Source: an uncultured Lachnospiraceae bacterium
GTDB taxonomy: Bacteria; Bacillota; Clostridia; Lachnospirales; Lachnospiraceae
Reading direction: 5' to 3'
Assembly (NCBI GenBank): GCA_910588965.1
Contig: CAJUSO010000007.1
Location: 22,849-86,848 of the forward strand
DNA length: 64,000 nucleotides
The position numbers were made by a program, and so were the translations under genes. Each line of letters begins with the position of its first letter. Within the stretch, counting starts at the first letter, position 1. The notes under the pieces are model-generated. The model was not told where the DNA came from. It made no database searches and saw only the letters and a program-made list of their open reading frames with translations. Below are positions 10,043 through 18,598 of this stretch, one piece after another.

Positions 10043-10210
10043 ATTGCGTGCAGCCTGCCTCTGCCGACGGGGTAACGCTCCGGCAAACTAACTGCTAAGG
10101 GAGGCTAAGACATTCAGGAATGCCTTCACGCCTAAGCCTCCCTAAGCAGTGGATTTCGCCTCTGCTAAAAGCACCCCTGGAATTGCCTTCAGAGGCAGGC
10201 TGCACGCAAT
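10043..10210. repeat. Nested inverted repeat in a 713-bp gene-free stretch
   Basis: The outer arms are perfect 21-bp complements (10043-10063 and 10190-10210). Inside them is a second pair (10091-10109 with about 10132-10150, two mismatches). The whole 168-bp block could fold into a long two-tier hairpin. It has no open reading frame and no T-tract. It lies between the kinase gene (reverse) and the giant enzyme gene (forward). It could be a miniature mobile element (MITE-like), a structured RNA, or a protein-binding region. I cannot decide without comparison to the rest of the genome. The remaining parts of 9960-10672 hold the short palindrome and the promoter listed next, and nothing else I recognise. 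Confidence 0.7.
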
Positions 10211-10410
10211 GCTCGGCTGGTATTGGCATGACAAAATGTTATGGTTGTGTAATGGCATATTGTTGTCTTGGCCTGTAATTCCATAAGTCAAAAACAGGTT
10301 TATACATATCGAAGATTTATGGTTTTTTAGAGGGATAGGGGCTTAGCTTAAGGTTTAGTATCCCACAAAAATAAAGTTAGGATACCTTCCGCATGAGAAT
10401 ACCAGCGATG

Positions 10411-10440
10411 CGGGGTGGGTAAGGCGCCTTACCTACCCCG
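10411..10440. repeat. 30-bp near-perfect palindrome
   Basis: CGGGGTGGGTAAGGC followed by GCCTTACCTACCCCG; only one pair is not complementary. No loop and no T-tract. It sits about 135 bp upstream of the promoter for the 2308-residue enzyme. It might be an operator, for example for the adjacent AraC-type regulator, or a cruciform-forming repeat. Confidence 0.55.
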
Positions 10441-10574
10441 TATTGCGTTCGTCCAGTATTCCTCCTCCCCTTCCCCTCAAACCTTGGTAATATTATATGG
10501 AAAACCACACAAAAAATATATATTTTTGAGGAAAAAGCACAAAATAAGGCACTCGTATCTCAAGAATGGGACAT

Positions 10575-10602
10575 TTGAAAAAACCCAATCTCTTGCTAGA
10601 AT
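10575..10602 (+). promoter_or_regulatory. Candidate promoter for the GH101-like gene
   Basis: TTGAAA (10575-10580), a 16-bp spacer, and TAGAAT (10597-10602), about 70 bp before the start codon. Reasonable match to the vegetative sigma consensus. Confidence 0.55.
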
Positions 10603-10672
10603 AAAAGCATAAAATAAAAACCCGCAACCCTACGCCCCAAAACCGGGCGGCAAGGAAGAAGGAGGAGGAAAT

Positions 10673-13600
10673 ATGAGAAAAAGGAGACATTCCCTATGTG
10701 CTATCATCTTGGCGGCAGCCGTTGCAATGGGCGGCCTGCAGATGCCTGTACAGGCAGCAGGGCCAAATAGCATAGGGCAGCTACAGGCAGAAGGCTCTGT
10801 CATTACGGAGCCAGAATCTGCAGCAGATGCATTCGGGCAGCCGTCTGCAGCGGAGGCAGCATTGGCGGCAGACGCAGAATTTACCTATCTGAGCGACTTG
10901 GATTGGGTAAGCGCATCCAGCGGATGGAAGAGCATACAGAAAGATAAGGACGTGGGCGGGAATAGCCTGAATTTTAGCGACGGGAGCACGTATGGGAAAG
11001 GGATTGGCGCCCATGCCGCTTCTTCGGTCGTCTATGATTTGGATGGGGCCTACGGCAGGTTTACAGGCCTTGCAGGAATTGATAATGACAAGGTGAATGG
11101 GAAAAATACGGCGCCCTGCAAGTTCCAGGTGTGGGGGGATGATAAGCTGATTTGGGAAAGCCAGGTGATGGGCGAAGCTGCGGGGAATTACGGGCCGGAG
11201 CCCTTTGATGTGATTCTGGCAGGCGTTAAGACGCTGCGGCTGGATACGGTCCTTCTGGGAGACGCCAACACCAGCTGTTGGACGAACTGGGCGGATGCGA
11301 AGCTGTATGCCCAGATAGAGGAGTCCTTGCTGCTTTCTGATTTGAAGGTGGGCGGGGAAGCCATGGAAGGTTTTGACCCTCTGGTGTTCCGTTATACAAA
11401 AGAGATAGAAACAGAGGATTTGGATAAGATAGACCAGCTGAAGCCTTTGGCAGTAGAAGCCATTGGCAAGGAAGGGGCGCAGGTGGCAGTCACCCAGGCA
11501 GGGCAAGTGCCGGGGACGGCTGTTGTGACAGTATCCAATGATACGGGGGTATTGGAGTATTATGTGGATTTTAAGGTGAAGGATGTGGACTTTTTAGGGG
11601 ATCTGCCACCTGTGAAGACGGACGGCAATGGGATCCGGGTGGATACGGATGCCCAGGGGAACCCCATCCAGATGCTGGGGACGGCTTACCGGAAAGGGAT
11701 TGGCATGCAGGCGGATAGCGCCGTGACATACCATTTAGATGGGAAATATGTGAAATTCCGTACCAGTTATGGGTTAAATGACGGGCTGATGGAAGATAGC
11801 TATGCCCGGGGCGTTTTCCAGATAAAGTGCGATGGGGTGGTGCGCCATCGGATGGCCATTAACCTGGACGACCAGGGATGGCATGATGTGCTGACAGAAA
11901 TCAATGTAGAGAAGGTCCAGACCCTGGAACTTTCCCTTACCAGGGAAGAAGAGGGCAGCCAGCCAATCTATGGTTCCTGGGGCAACGCCATGGCAGTGCG
12001 GGGAGAGCCCAGCGGCACGCTGCTGTCCGAGATTTTGGTGGATGGGAAGCCGCTTCCTGGGTTTGCAGATAATGTAATGGCATATGAGGTCCCGCTGAAC
12101 GCAGGGACAGTGAAGGTGCCTTCTGTGGAGGCAAGGGCGCAGGAAGCAGACGCACAGGTAGAAGTAATCCCTGCAGCCACAGTCCCAGGCACAACGGTAA
12201 TCCGTGTCACCAGAGGGAAAAATGTGACAGAGTATACCATTTATTTCCGTCTGCGGGACGAGGGGCTGGAAAGCATCGAGGTGGAGCTGGATCACACCAG
12301 CATCAATCCAGTGAAATACTATGGGCAGACCGGGAAGATTTCCGTAAAGGCCAACCTGGGCACAGGGGAAGTCCTGACGGAAAAGGACAAGGAAGTGGAA
12401 ATCAGCTATGATCTGACGACATTAAAGTCCAGCGGCGGCGTGGAAATCGCAGAGGTGGATGGGAAGGGAGTGATTACACCCCTGAAAAATGAAGCCCATG
12501 TGGCGGAAGGCGCAGAAGAAGCCTGGAATGGGGGAACCGGTAAGGTAACCGTAACCGTGACAGTGGATGGGAAAACCCTGAGCAAGGATGTGCCTTTTGC
12601 CGTGACGCCGTTCTGGGTGGATTACAGCAAAACCTTAGTGATGAAGATGGATTTCCATATGATGGCCAGGAACAACGCCGTCAATATGAACTTTGGGGAT
12701 GCGCTGGAAATTATTAAGAAATATGACAATGTGACCCGGGGGATCCCCAAGATTGTCTATATGGTGGGATGGCAGTCCGATGGGCATGACACAGGCTACC
12801 CCTCTTGGGATGAGGTGGACGAGTACCTGAAAATCCCAGGGATGACGGCAAAAGAGAGCCTTGCATACCTGATGCAGGAGGCGAAGAAATACAATACAAC
12901 GGTAAGCTTCCATCTGAATATGACCACAACTTATACAGACAGCCCTCTCTATGACGAGTATTTCGCAAAGGATATTTTAGGGAGAAGGGCTGACGGGGGG
13001 CAGACCGTATATGGGGAAGGCGGCGTGATTTCTTATACCCGGGATTGGGAATTAGGCACCATGCAGCGTAGGATGGAACGCCTCGTGGAGACATATCCTA
13101 CCATGGCAGAAGGCCATACCGTCCATTCCGACGCGTTCCATATCGTAGTGCCGCAGTCCACCACAGGGTTTGGCAAAGCAGAGCCAGTGAGCCAATACGC
13201 CCAGGACAAATACGGCTACAGCCGCTCCACAGATATTGAAAGCATGCGGAAAATGTTCCAGTATTGGAGGACTTTGGGGCTTGACCTTACCTCTGAGTTT
13301 GTAGACAGCTACCGGCCTAGCGATGTTTCAGGGAACGAGGCCTTTATCGGCCTGCAGCCCATGGCTTGGCATTTCCGGAAAACGGCAACCAGCTGGAATA
13401 TGGATATCCCGGCAACCCTTTATACCGGAGGGGATGGGGGTTCTCCCTTATTTGGGACTTCCCATAACCCGGAAGGGAGCCTGCTCCCAGGCAAGAGCGC
13501 ATCCGGATGGCTTTCGGATTTTGCATCCTCAACCCTGTCCTGGCAGTACCTGAACCATTTTGACCGTATTTCAGCTACAGACAATTCCGTGCAGTTTTCA

Positions 13601-16600
13601 GACGGCGTAACGACAGAGAACACGGCAAAAGGCGTGGTCATCAAAGAGGATGGGAAAGTCCTGGCAGAGGGGACAGATTATTTTATCCCAGCCCTTTGGA
13701 AAGAAGAAGGCCCAGAAGTGATTGCATACAGCAAGGGCGGATATAAGGACCGGGAGTGGGAGCTCCCCAGGGGATGGGAAGGCGTAAAAGCAGCAGACGT
13801 CTATGAGATTACGGGAAATGAGATGGCGCAGCCAGCCATGACCGGCGTGGACATCAGCAATGGGAAGATTACCTTGTCTATCGCGGCAGGGAAGGGGTAT
13901 TCCGTTGTGCCGGCAGGCACGGATATGTCCAGGAAATGGAAGCATGTCCAGGAAGTAAGGTTAGCAGAGAAGGACTTAGCGCTGGCAGCAGGGGAGAGGA
14001 AGAAGCTCCATGCCCAAGTTATGCCGGAGGGCGCCACAGACCAGGGAATCCGTTGGCAAAGCAGCAACCCTGAGGTGGCGGAGGTATCAAACGCTTCCAT
14101 CGTGACAGCCAAGACAGCCGGTACGGCAGTCATCACAGGGACTTCCGTGGATGGTGGGAAGACAGCATCCTGTACCGTAACCGTCCAAGGGAATATGGAG
14201 GAAGTTGCGCCGCTTACGGCAGATAAGGCAAGCGGGGCATACGAAGGCCCGATAGAGGTAAGCCTAAGCACAGGCACGGCAGGCGCAGATATTTTCTATA
14301 CCCTAGATGGGACGCAGCCAGACGAGACCTCTTTGTATTACAGCCCTGCCAGCACAAACCCGGCTCCTATCAAGGTAATAGAGGATACGGTTATCAAGGC
14401 GGTGGCAATGAAAGACGGCATGATTGACAGCGAGGTGCTGCAGTTAGAATACCATATCCAGGATCCAGGCGTTGGGGAGGTGCATGCCATTGCGCAGCCA
14501 GACCACTATACATCGACCCAGGCCGTGTTCCTGACGTCGGCCACCCCAGATGCGGACATTTATTTCACGGTAGATGGGACAGAGCCATCCAAGGATTCCC
14601 AGACGTCCATCCGTTACAACACATCCTCGCCCCTTACCTTAAACAGCGACACTACGGTAAAGGCTATCGCTTATAAGGATGGGAAGGCAAGCCCGGTGAA
14701 ATCGTTTGCCTATACCTTTACAGACCAGACGACCCGTGTGCTGACCCCTTATGTGAAGGTCAACGGGAAGATTGGCATGGGCGGCATTTACGAAGGGCCG
14801 GTCACCATAGAACTGGAATCCAGGACGCCAGGCGCAACGGTTTACTATACCACAAACGGCCAGAACCCAGGCACGAATTCTACGAAGTACACAGGGCCTA
14901 TCACAGTGGAGAAGAGCATGAACTTAAAGGTTCTGGCAGCAGCAAATGGGATGACAAATTCCAATTATGGATGGTTCAATTTTATTATCGGCGGCACGGA
15001 AGAAAACCGGGTGGCGCCGGCAGAAGCCAGCGTTGCGCCAGGCGTTTACAAAGAGCCCTTTGCGTTGAGGCTTAGCACGGCAACCCCGGGCGCAGTGGTG
15101 AAGTACACCATCAGCGGCAGGACGCCCAGGCTGTATACGGCGTCTTATCAAGAAAGCATACCCCTGCTGATTGAGGAAGACCTTACGGTGACAGCAATTT
15201 CCTACAAAAATGGGATGATAGACGGGCCGGTGCGCAAGTTCCGTTATTCCATCGACCCAGAACACGGCGCAGAAATCCAGAAGACGGCCGCAATGCCCAC
15301 GGCTTCTGTAGCCAGCGGGACATATGAAACGGAGCAGGAAGTAGAATTGGCCACGGCGACAGAAGGGGCAGCCATCCATTACACGACAGACGGATCGGAA
15401 CCCACGGCAGCTTCCCCGGTATATGAGGGAAGCATCAAAGTGGCGGAATCCATGGTAATTAAGGCAATTGCAGTGAAAGAAGGATACCGGGACAGCCAGG
15501 TTGCCGTATTTACCTATGAAATTGACATCGAAAAGCCTATCGTGGACCCGAAGGAAAACGAGGTTTACTTGAGCGACTTGGATTGGAAATGGGCCTATGC
15601 CGGGACACGTTCCGATACGACGCCTATGTTCGGCGACGAAGCAAACATAACCGGAAGCCACAACATGCCGCAAAAGGATATGCGTTATGAAAAGAGCCAA
15701 AGCTGGTCCCCCACAACGGATATGCACTTTGCATACGACGCCCTGAAAGGGATTTACAGCTGGGACAGCATTGCATCTTCTGAACATACCAAGAAGATGG
15801 AGAAAGGCATCGGCACGGCGGCATGCTCTGAGATTGTCTATGAGCTGGCCGGGGATTATACCATGTTCCGCGCGATCATCGGATTTGACGCTTCCGTACT
15901 GACCAACCGGGCACGGCCTTCCTCCGTGCAGTTCAAGGTATTGGGCAGCAAGACAGAAGACATAGCGGAACAATATGAGACATTGTACGAGAGCCAGGTT
16001 GCCTATACCTCCGATGCAGGCGGGGAGCGCCCCTATTTCGTACCAGAAGAAATCGAAGTCTCTACGGAAGGTTACCAGTACCTGAAGCTGTGGGTATATG
16101 ATGCAGGAGAGACAGGCAGCGGAGGGGCGAATGCGCCGAACCAGAGCGACGCCGTGAACTGGGCTTATGCAAGGGTAGAAAAAATGCCCCCAGCGGATAC
16201 GGCAGGGCTTCGGGAGAAGGTAGCAGAAGCGGAAAGCTATCTAGAGGCAGATTATACCAGCACAAGCTGGCAGGCTTTAGCAGAAGCTTTGCAAGAAGCC
16301 AAAGGCCTCCTTCAGGAAACAGAACCTAAGCAGTCCGAAGTGGACGCAGCACAGAAAAAATTAGAAGACGCCATAAGCCATCTGGAACAGAAGGCGGCAG
16401 ATACAAGCAGCTTAGAAGAAAAAATCACACAAGCCAGGGCATTTGAGGCCAGCGACTATACAAGCGCCAGCTGGGAAAGCCTAGAAAAGGCTTTGGGTGA
16501 AGCGGAAGAAATCCTGAAAGGGCAAGCGCCCAAGCAGTCCGAGGTGGACGCGGCACGGAAAAAACTGGAAGAAGCCATAAGCCATCTGGAACAGAAAGCG

Positions 16601-17599
16601 GCAGACACGGGCCGGTTAGAAGGGAAACTAACAGAAGCAAAGCAGTTAAAGCCTGGTGATTATACGTCTGCCAGCTGGGCAAGGCTGGAAAAAGCCCTTA
16701 CAGAAGCAGAAAGCACGCTGCAGAAGCCGGCGCCCAAACAGTCTGAGGTGGACGCCGCATACAAGAGTTTAGAAGAAGCAATAAACGCTTTGGAAAAGGC
16801 TCCGGCGGCCGTAGACAAGAGCAGCCTGCAGAAAAAAGTTAACGAGGCAAAAGCCCTGAAATCCAGTAATTATACATCTGCCAGCTGGAATGTGTTAAAG
16901 GTTGCATTACAAGAGGCAGAAGCCATTCTCGGCCAGGCACATCCCAGCCAAGCCCAGGTGGACGCCGCATGGAAGAAGCTGGATAGCGCAATCCGAGGCC
17001 TGAAGAAGCCTACGCCTGTAACGCCTGTGAAAAAACCAGGCACAGTCAAAGCCCGTGCGGCTGCCGGCAGCACAACCTCTATCAAGGTAACCTGGAACCA
17101 GGCCAGCAATGCGGAAGGCTACCAGATTTTAGTGAAGACAGGCACTTCTAAGCCCTGGAAGGCAGTGAAGACAATAAAGGGCAAGAAAACTACATCCTGG
17201 ACCCATAAGAACCTAAAGGTAAACCAGTATTATTACTACAAAGTCCAGGCATACAGGATGCAGGATGGGAAAATGATAAAAGGCACGGCCTCCAAAGCCG
17301 TAAAGGCAAAGCCCATACCGGCAGCGACCAAAAAAGTCACGGGGAAAAGGAAATCCAACACCATAAGCCTGTCCTGGAAAAAAGTTTCTAAGGCAAGCGG
17401 TTATTATGTATACCGGAAAACATCCGGCACCAGCAAATGGCAGAAGGTTGCCACGGTAAAAGGCCAGGGCAAAGTGAAATACACAGATAAAAAAATAAAG
17501 AAAAACAAGGCCTATTCCTACCGTATCTATGCATATAAGACGGTGAAGGGCAAGAAAGTAAGAGGCCTTGCGTCAAAAGACGTCCTTTGTAAGAAATAA
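10673..17599 (+). CDS. Giant secreted GH101-like glycosidase with many binding modules
   Basis: 2308 residues with a signal peptide (about 1-29, ending near VQAAG). Order: NPCBM (about 69-215), a small beta domain, a second NPCBM-like domain (306-443), and a catalytic region (about 650-1090). The segment VYMVGWQSDGHDTGYPS and later NTTVSFHLNMT, DSPLYDEY and VHSDAFH match the GH101 endo-alpha-N-acetylgalactosaminidase pattern. Candidate catalytic residues are D820 (HSDAF) and E875 (LTSEF). Then a Big_2 domain (1095-1173), five chitobiase-C-type repeats (1177-1620), a domain shared with the 1512-residue protein (1630-1840), four FIVAR repeats (1842-2113) and two Fn3 domains to the end. It would release O-linked glycans from mucin-type proteins. 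No cell-wall anchor is visible. The family assignment is by motif memory only; a related family in the same clan is possible. Confidence 0.75.
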   Translation: MRKRRHSLCAIILAAAVAMGGLQMPVQAAGPNSIGQLQAEGSVITEPESAADAFGQPSAAEAALAADAEFTYLSDLDWVSASSGWKSIQKDKDVGGNSLNFSDGSTYGKGIGAHAASSVVYDLDGAYGRFTGLAGIDNDKVNGKNTAPCKFQVWGDDKLIWESQVMGEAAGNYGPEPFDVILAGVKTLRLDTVLLGDANTSCWTNWADAKLYAQIEESLLLSDLKVGGEAMEGFDPLVFRYTKEIETEDLDKIDQLKPLAVEAIGKEGAQVAVTQAGQVPGTAVVTVSNDTGVLEYYVDFKVKDVDFLGDLPPVKTDGNGIRVDTDAQGNPIQMLGTAYRKGIGMQADSAVTYHLDGKYVKFRTSYGLNDGLMEDSYARGVFQIKCDGVVRHRMAINLDDQGWHDVLTEINVEKVQTLELSLTREEEGSQPIYGSWGNAMAVRGEPSGTLLSEILVDGKPLPGFADNVMAYEVPLNAGTVKVPSVEARAQEADAQVEVIPAATVPGTTVIRVTRGKNVTEYTIYFRLRDEGLESIEVELDHTSINPVKYYGQTGKISVKANLGTGEVLTEKDKEVEISYDLTTLKSSGGVEIAEVDGKGVITPLKNEAHVAEGAEEAWNGGTGKVTVTVTVDGKTLSKDVPFAVTPFWVDYSKTLVMKMDFHMMARNNAVNMNFGDALEIIKKYDNVTRGIPKIVYMVGWQSDGHDTGYPSWDEVDEYLKIPGMTAKESLAYLMQEAKKYNTTVSFHLNMTTTYTDSPLYDEYFAKDILGRRADGGQTVYGEGGVISYTRDWELGTMQRRMERLVETYPTMAEGHTVHSDAFHIVVPQSTTGFGKAEPVSQYAQDKYGYSRSTDIESMRKMFQYWRTLGLDLTSEFVDSYRPSDVSGNEAFIGLQPMAWHFRKTATSWNMDIPATLYTGGDGGSPLFGTSHNPEGSLLPGKSASGWLSDFASSTLSWQYLNHFDRISATDNSVQFSDGVTTENTAKGVVIKEDGKVLAEGTDYFIPALWKEEGPEVIAYSKGGYKDREWELPRGWEGVKAADVYEITGNEMAQPAMTGVDISNGKITLSIAAGKGYSVVPAGTDMSRKWKHVQEVRLAEKDLALAAGERKKLHAQVMPEGATDQGIRWQSSNPEVAEVSNASIVTAKTAGTAVITGTSVDGGKTASCTVTVQGNMEEVAPLTADKASGAYEGPIEVSLSTGTAGADIFYTLDGTQPDETSLYYSPASTNPAPIKVIEDTVIKAVAMKDGMIDSEVLQLEYHIQDPGVGEVHAIAQPDHYTSTQAVFLTSATPDADIYFTVDGTEPSKDSQTSIRYNTSSPLTLNSDTTVKAIAYKDGKASPVKSFAYTFTDQTTRVLTPYVKVNGKIGMGGIYEGPVTIELESRTPGATVYYTTNGQNPGTNSTKYTGPITVEKSMNLKVLAAANGMTNSNYGWFNFIIGGTEENRVAPAEASVAPGVYKEPFALRLSTATPGAVVKYTISGRTPRLYTASYQESIPLLIEEDLTVTAISYKNGMIDGPVRKFRYSIDPEHGAEIQKTAAMPTASVASGTYETEQEVELATATEGAAIHYTTDGSEPTAASPVYEGSIKVAESMVIKAIAVKEGYRDSQVAVFTYEIDIEKPIVDPKENEVYLSDLDWKWAYAGTRSDTTPMFGDEANITGSHNMPQKDMRYEKSQSWSPTTDMHFAYDALKGIYSWDSIASSEHTKKMEKGIGTAACSEIVYELAGDYTMFRAIIGFDASVLTNRARPSSVQFKVLGSKTEDIAEQYETLYESQVAYTSDAGGERPYFVPEEIEVSTEGYQYLKLWVYDAGETGSGGANAPNQSDAVNWAYARVEKMPPADTAGLREKVAEAESYLEADYTSTSWQALAEALQEAKGLLQETEPKQSEVDAAQKKLEDAISHLEQKAADTSSLEEKITQARAFEASDYTSASWESLEKALGEAEEILKGQAPKQSEVDAARKKLEEAISHLEQKAADTGRLEGKLTEAKQLKPGDYTSASWARLEKALTEAESTLQKPAPKQSEVDAAYKSLEEAINALEKAPAAVDKSSLQKKVNEAKALKSSNYTSASWNVLKVALQEAEAILGQAHPSQAQVDAAWKKLDSAIRGLKKPTPVTPVKKPGTVKARAAAGSTTSIKVTWNQASNAEGYQILVKTGTSKPWKAVKTIKGKKTTSWTHKNLKVNQYYYYKVQAYRMQDGKMIKGTASKAVKAKPIPAATKKVTGKRKSNTISLSWKKVSKASGYYVYRKTSGTSKWQKVATVKGQGKVKYTDKKIKKNKAYSYRIYAYKTVKGKKVRGLASKDVLCKK

Positions 17600-17633
17600 T
17601 CCGCCATACGATACCTAGCGGGTTAGGATAACA

Positions 17634-17685
17634 GCAAAAGAGAAGGGGAGGCAAGCATTGCGCGGGCCTCCCCTTCTCTTTTTGC
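17634..17685. terminator. Bidirectional terminator between convergent genes
   Basis: AGAGAAGGGGAGGC pairs with GCCTCCCCTTCTCT, flanked by A-rich (left) and TTTTT (right) tracts. It can serve the giant enzyme gene on the forward strand and the LUD gene on the reverse strand. Confidence 0.88.
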
Positions 17686-17737
17686 AAGGGCCATACGGCC
17701 AGTTATGTAACATAAGCCTGTGCGGCCGCCGGTCCGC

Positions 17738-18376
17738 TTAATAGCCCAAAGGCTCCCCCACTAAGATAACCTTAATCCGGTTTGCCGGCGCGCTCCGCCG
17801 GGTAATCACGGTGTGGGAGCAGATGCAGTCCGGGCTTAGGCAGTCGGCGCAGCTTCCTGTGGCTGCGCAGGGGGTCTTGCGCCCCAGGCGGTTGGCGTTA
17901 ATCGGGGAGGCCACGTTGCGTACACGGGATACCGCCTCTTCCAGGGTATGCGCCACCTTATTCATGCCTGCCAGGATGATGACATGTTTCGGGCCATAAA
18001 TCAAAGCGGCCACCCGGTTCCCCGTCCCGTCAATATTCACCAGTTCCCCATCTGTGGTAATTGCATTGCTGCTCATAAAGTAATAATCGGCGTTTAGGGC
18101 CTTGTGGTAGGTTTGTGCCACTTCTTCTGGCGAGGATGCCTTGCTGCGGTCAAGCAACGTAATATCTTCCCTTTGCCCAAGGGCTTTCCCCATGCCGGTC
18201 TCAGCCAATGTCATAGACCCGCCGAAGGATACAATGCTGCCTGGCGCCACCATATCCAAGGCAAGGGAAACAGCCTCAGCGGCCGTCTTGCAGTAATGGC
18301 ATTCAAAGTGGCGCTTCTCTAGGTTCTGCTTGGTTACGGATGCAAGGTTTTCGTAATACACATCAATTGGTTTCAT
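17738..18376 (-). CDS. LUD domain protein (LutC/YkgG-like)
   Basis: 212 residues, nearly all one LUD domain (SIVSFGGSMTLAETG near residue 50; DYYFMSSNAITTDGELVNIDGTGNRVAALIYGP in the middle). The family is named for lactate utilisation proteins; many single-gene clostridial members have no proven role. The C-terminus has a Cys-rich stretch (CAATGSCADCLSPDCICS), which could bind a metal or iron-sulfur centre. It stands alone, with no lutA or lutB partner here, so a lactate role is not supported by context. Confidence 0.85.
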   Translation of the reverse strand: MKPIDVYYENLASVTKQNLEKRHFECHYCKTAAEAVSLALDMVAPGSIVSFGGSMTLAETGMGKALGQREDITLLDRSKASSPEEVAQTYHKALNADYYFMSSNAITTDGELVNIDGTGNRVAALIYGPKHVIILAGMNKVAHTLEEAVSRVRNVASPINANRLGRKTPCAATGSCADCLSPDCICSHTVITRRSAPANRIKVILVGEPLGY

Positions 18377-18489
18377 AATGGATATCCTTTCTATTCAAAG
18401 TTGCTGTTTCAGTAATTGCCAAGTCCCATACCTCCAGTATCGTAAAAATCCCAGCGCCTGTCAATACCTTCCCCAAAAAAATTTAAGGG

Positions 18490-18518
18490 TTCAAAAGCTG
18501 TGGGAAGTGTGCTATAAT
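18490..18518 (+). promoter_or_regulatory. Candidate promoter for the ABC exporter operon
   Basis: TTCAAA (18490-18495), 17-bp spacer, perfect TATAAT (18513-18518), 80 bp before the chosen start at 18599. Confidence 0.6.
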
Positions 18519-18598
18519 AGTTAAAGTTTTGGGAAAAATAGCCATGCATCCTGGTTTTACGGGCTGCGGTGCGGCATATAACAGAAAGAGGGAATCCG

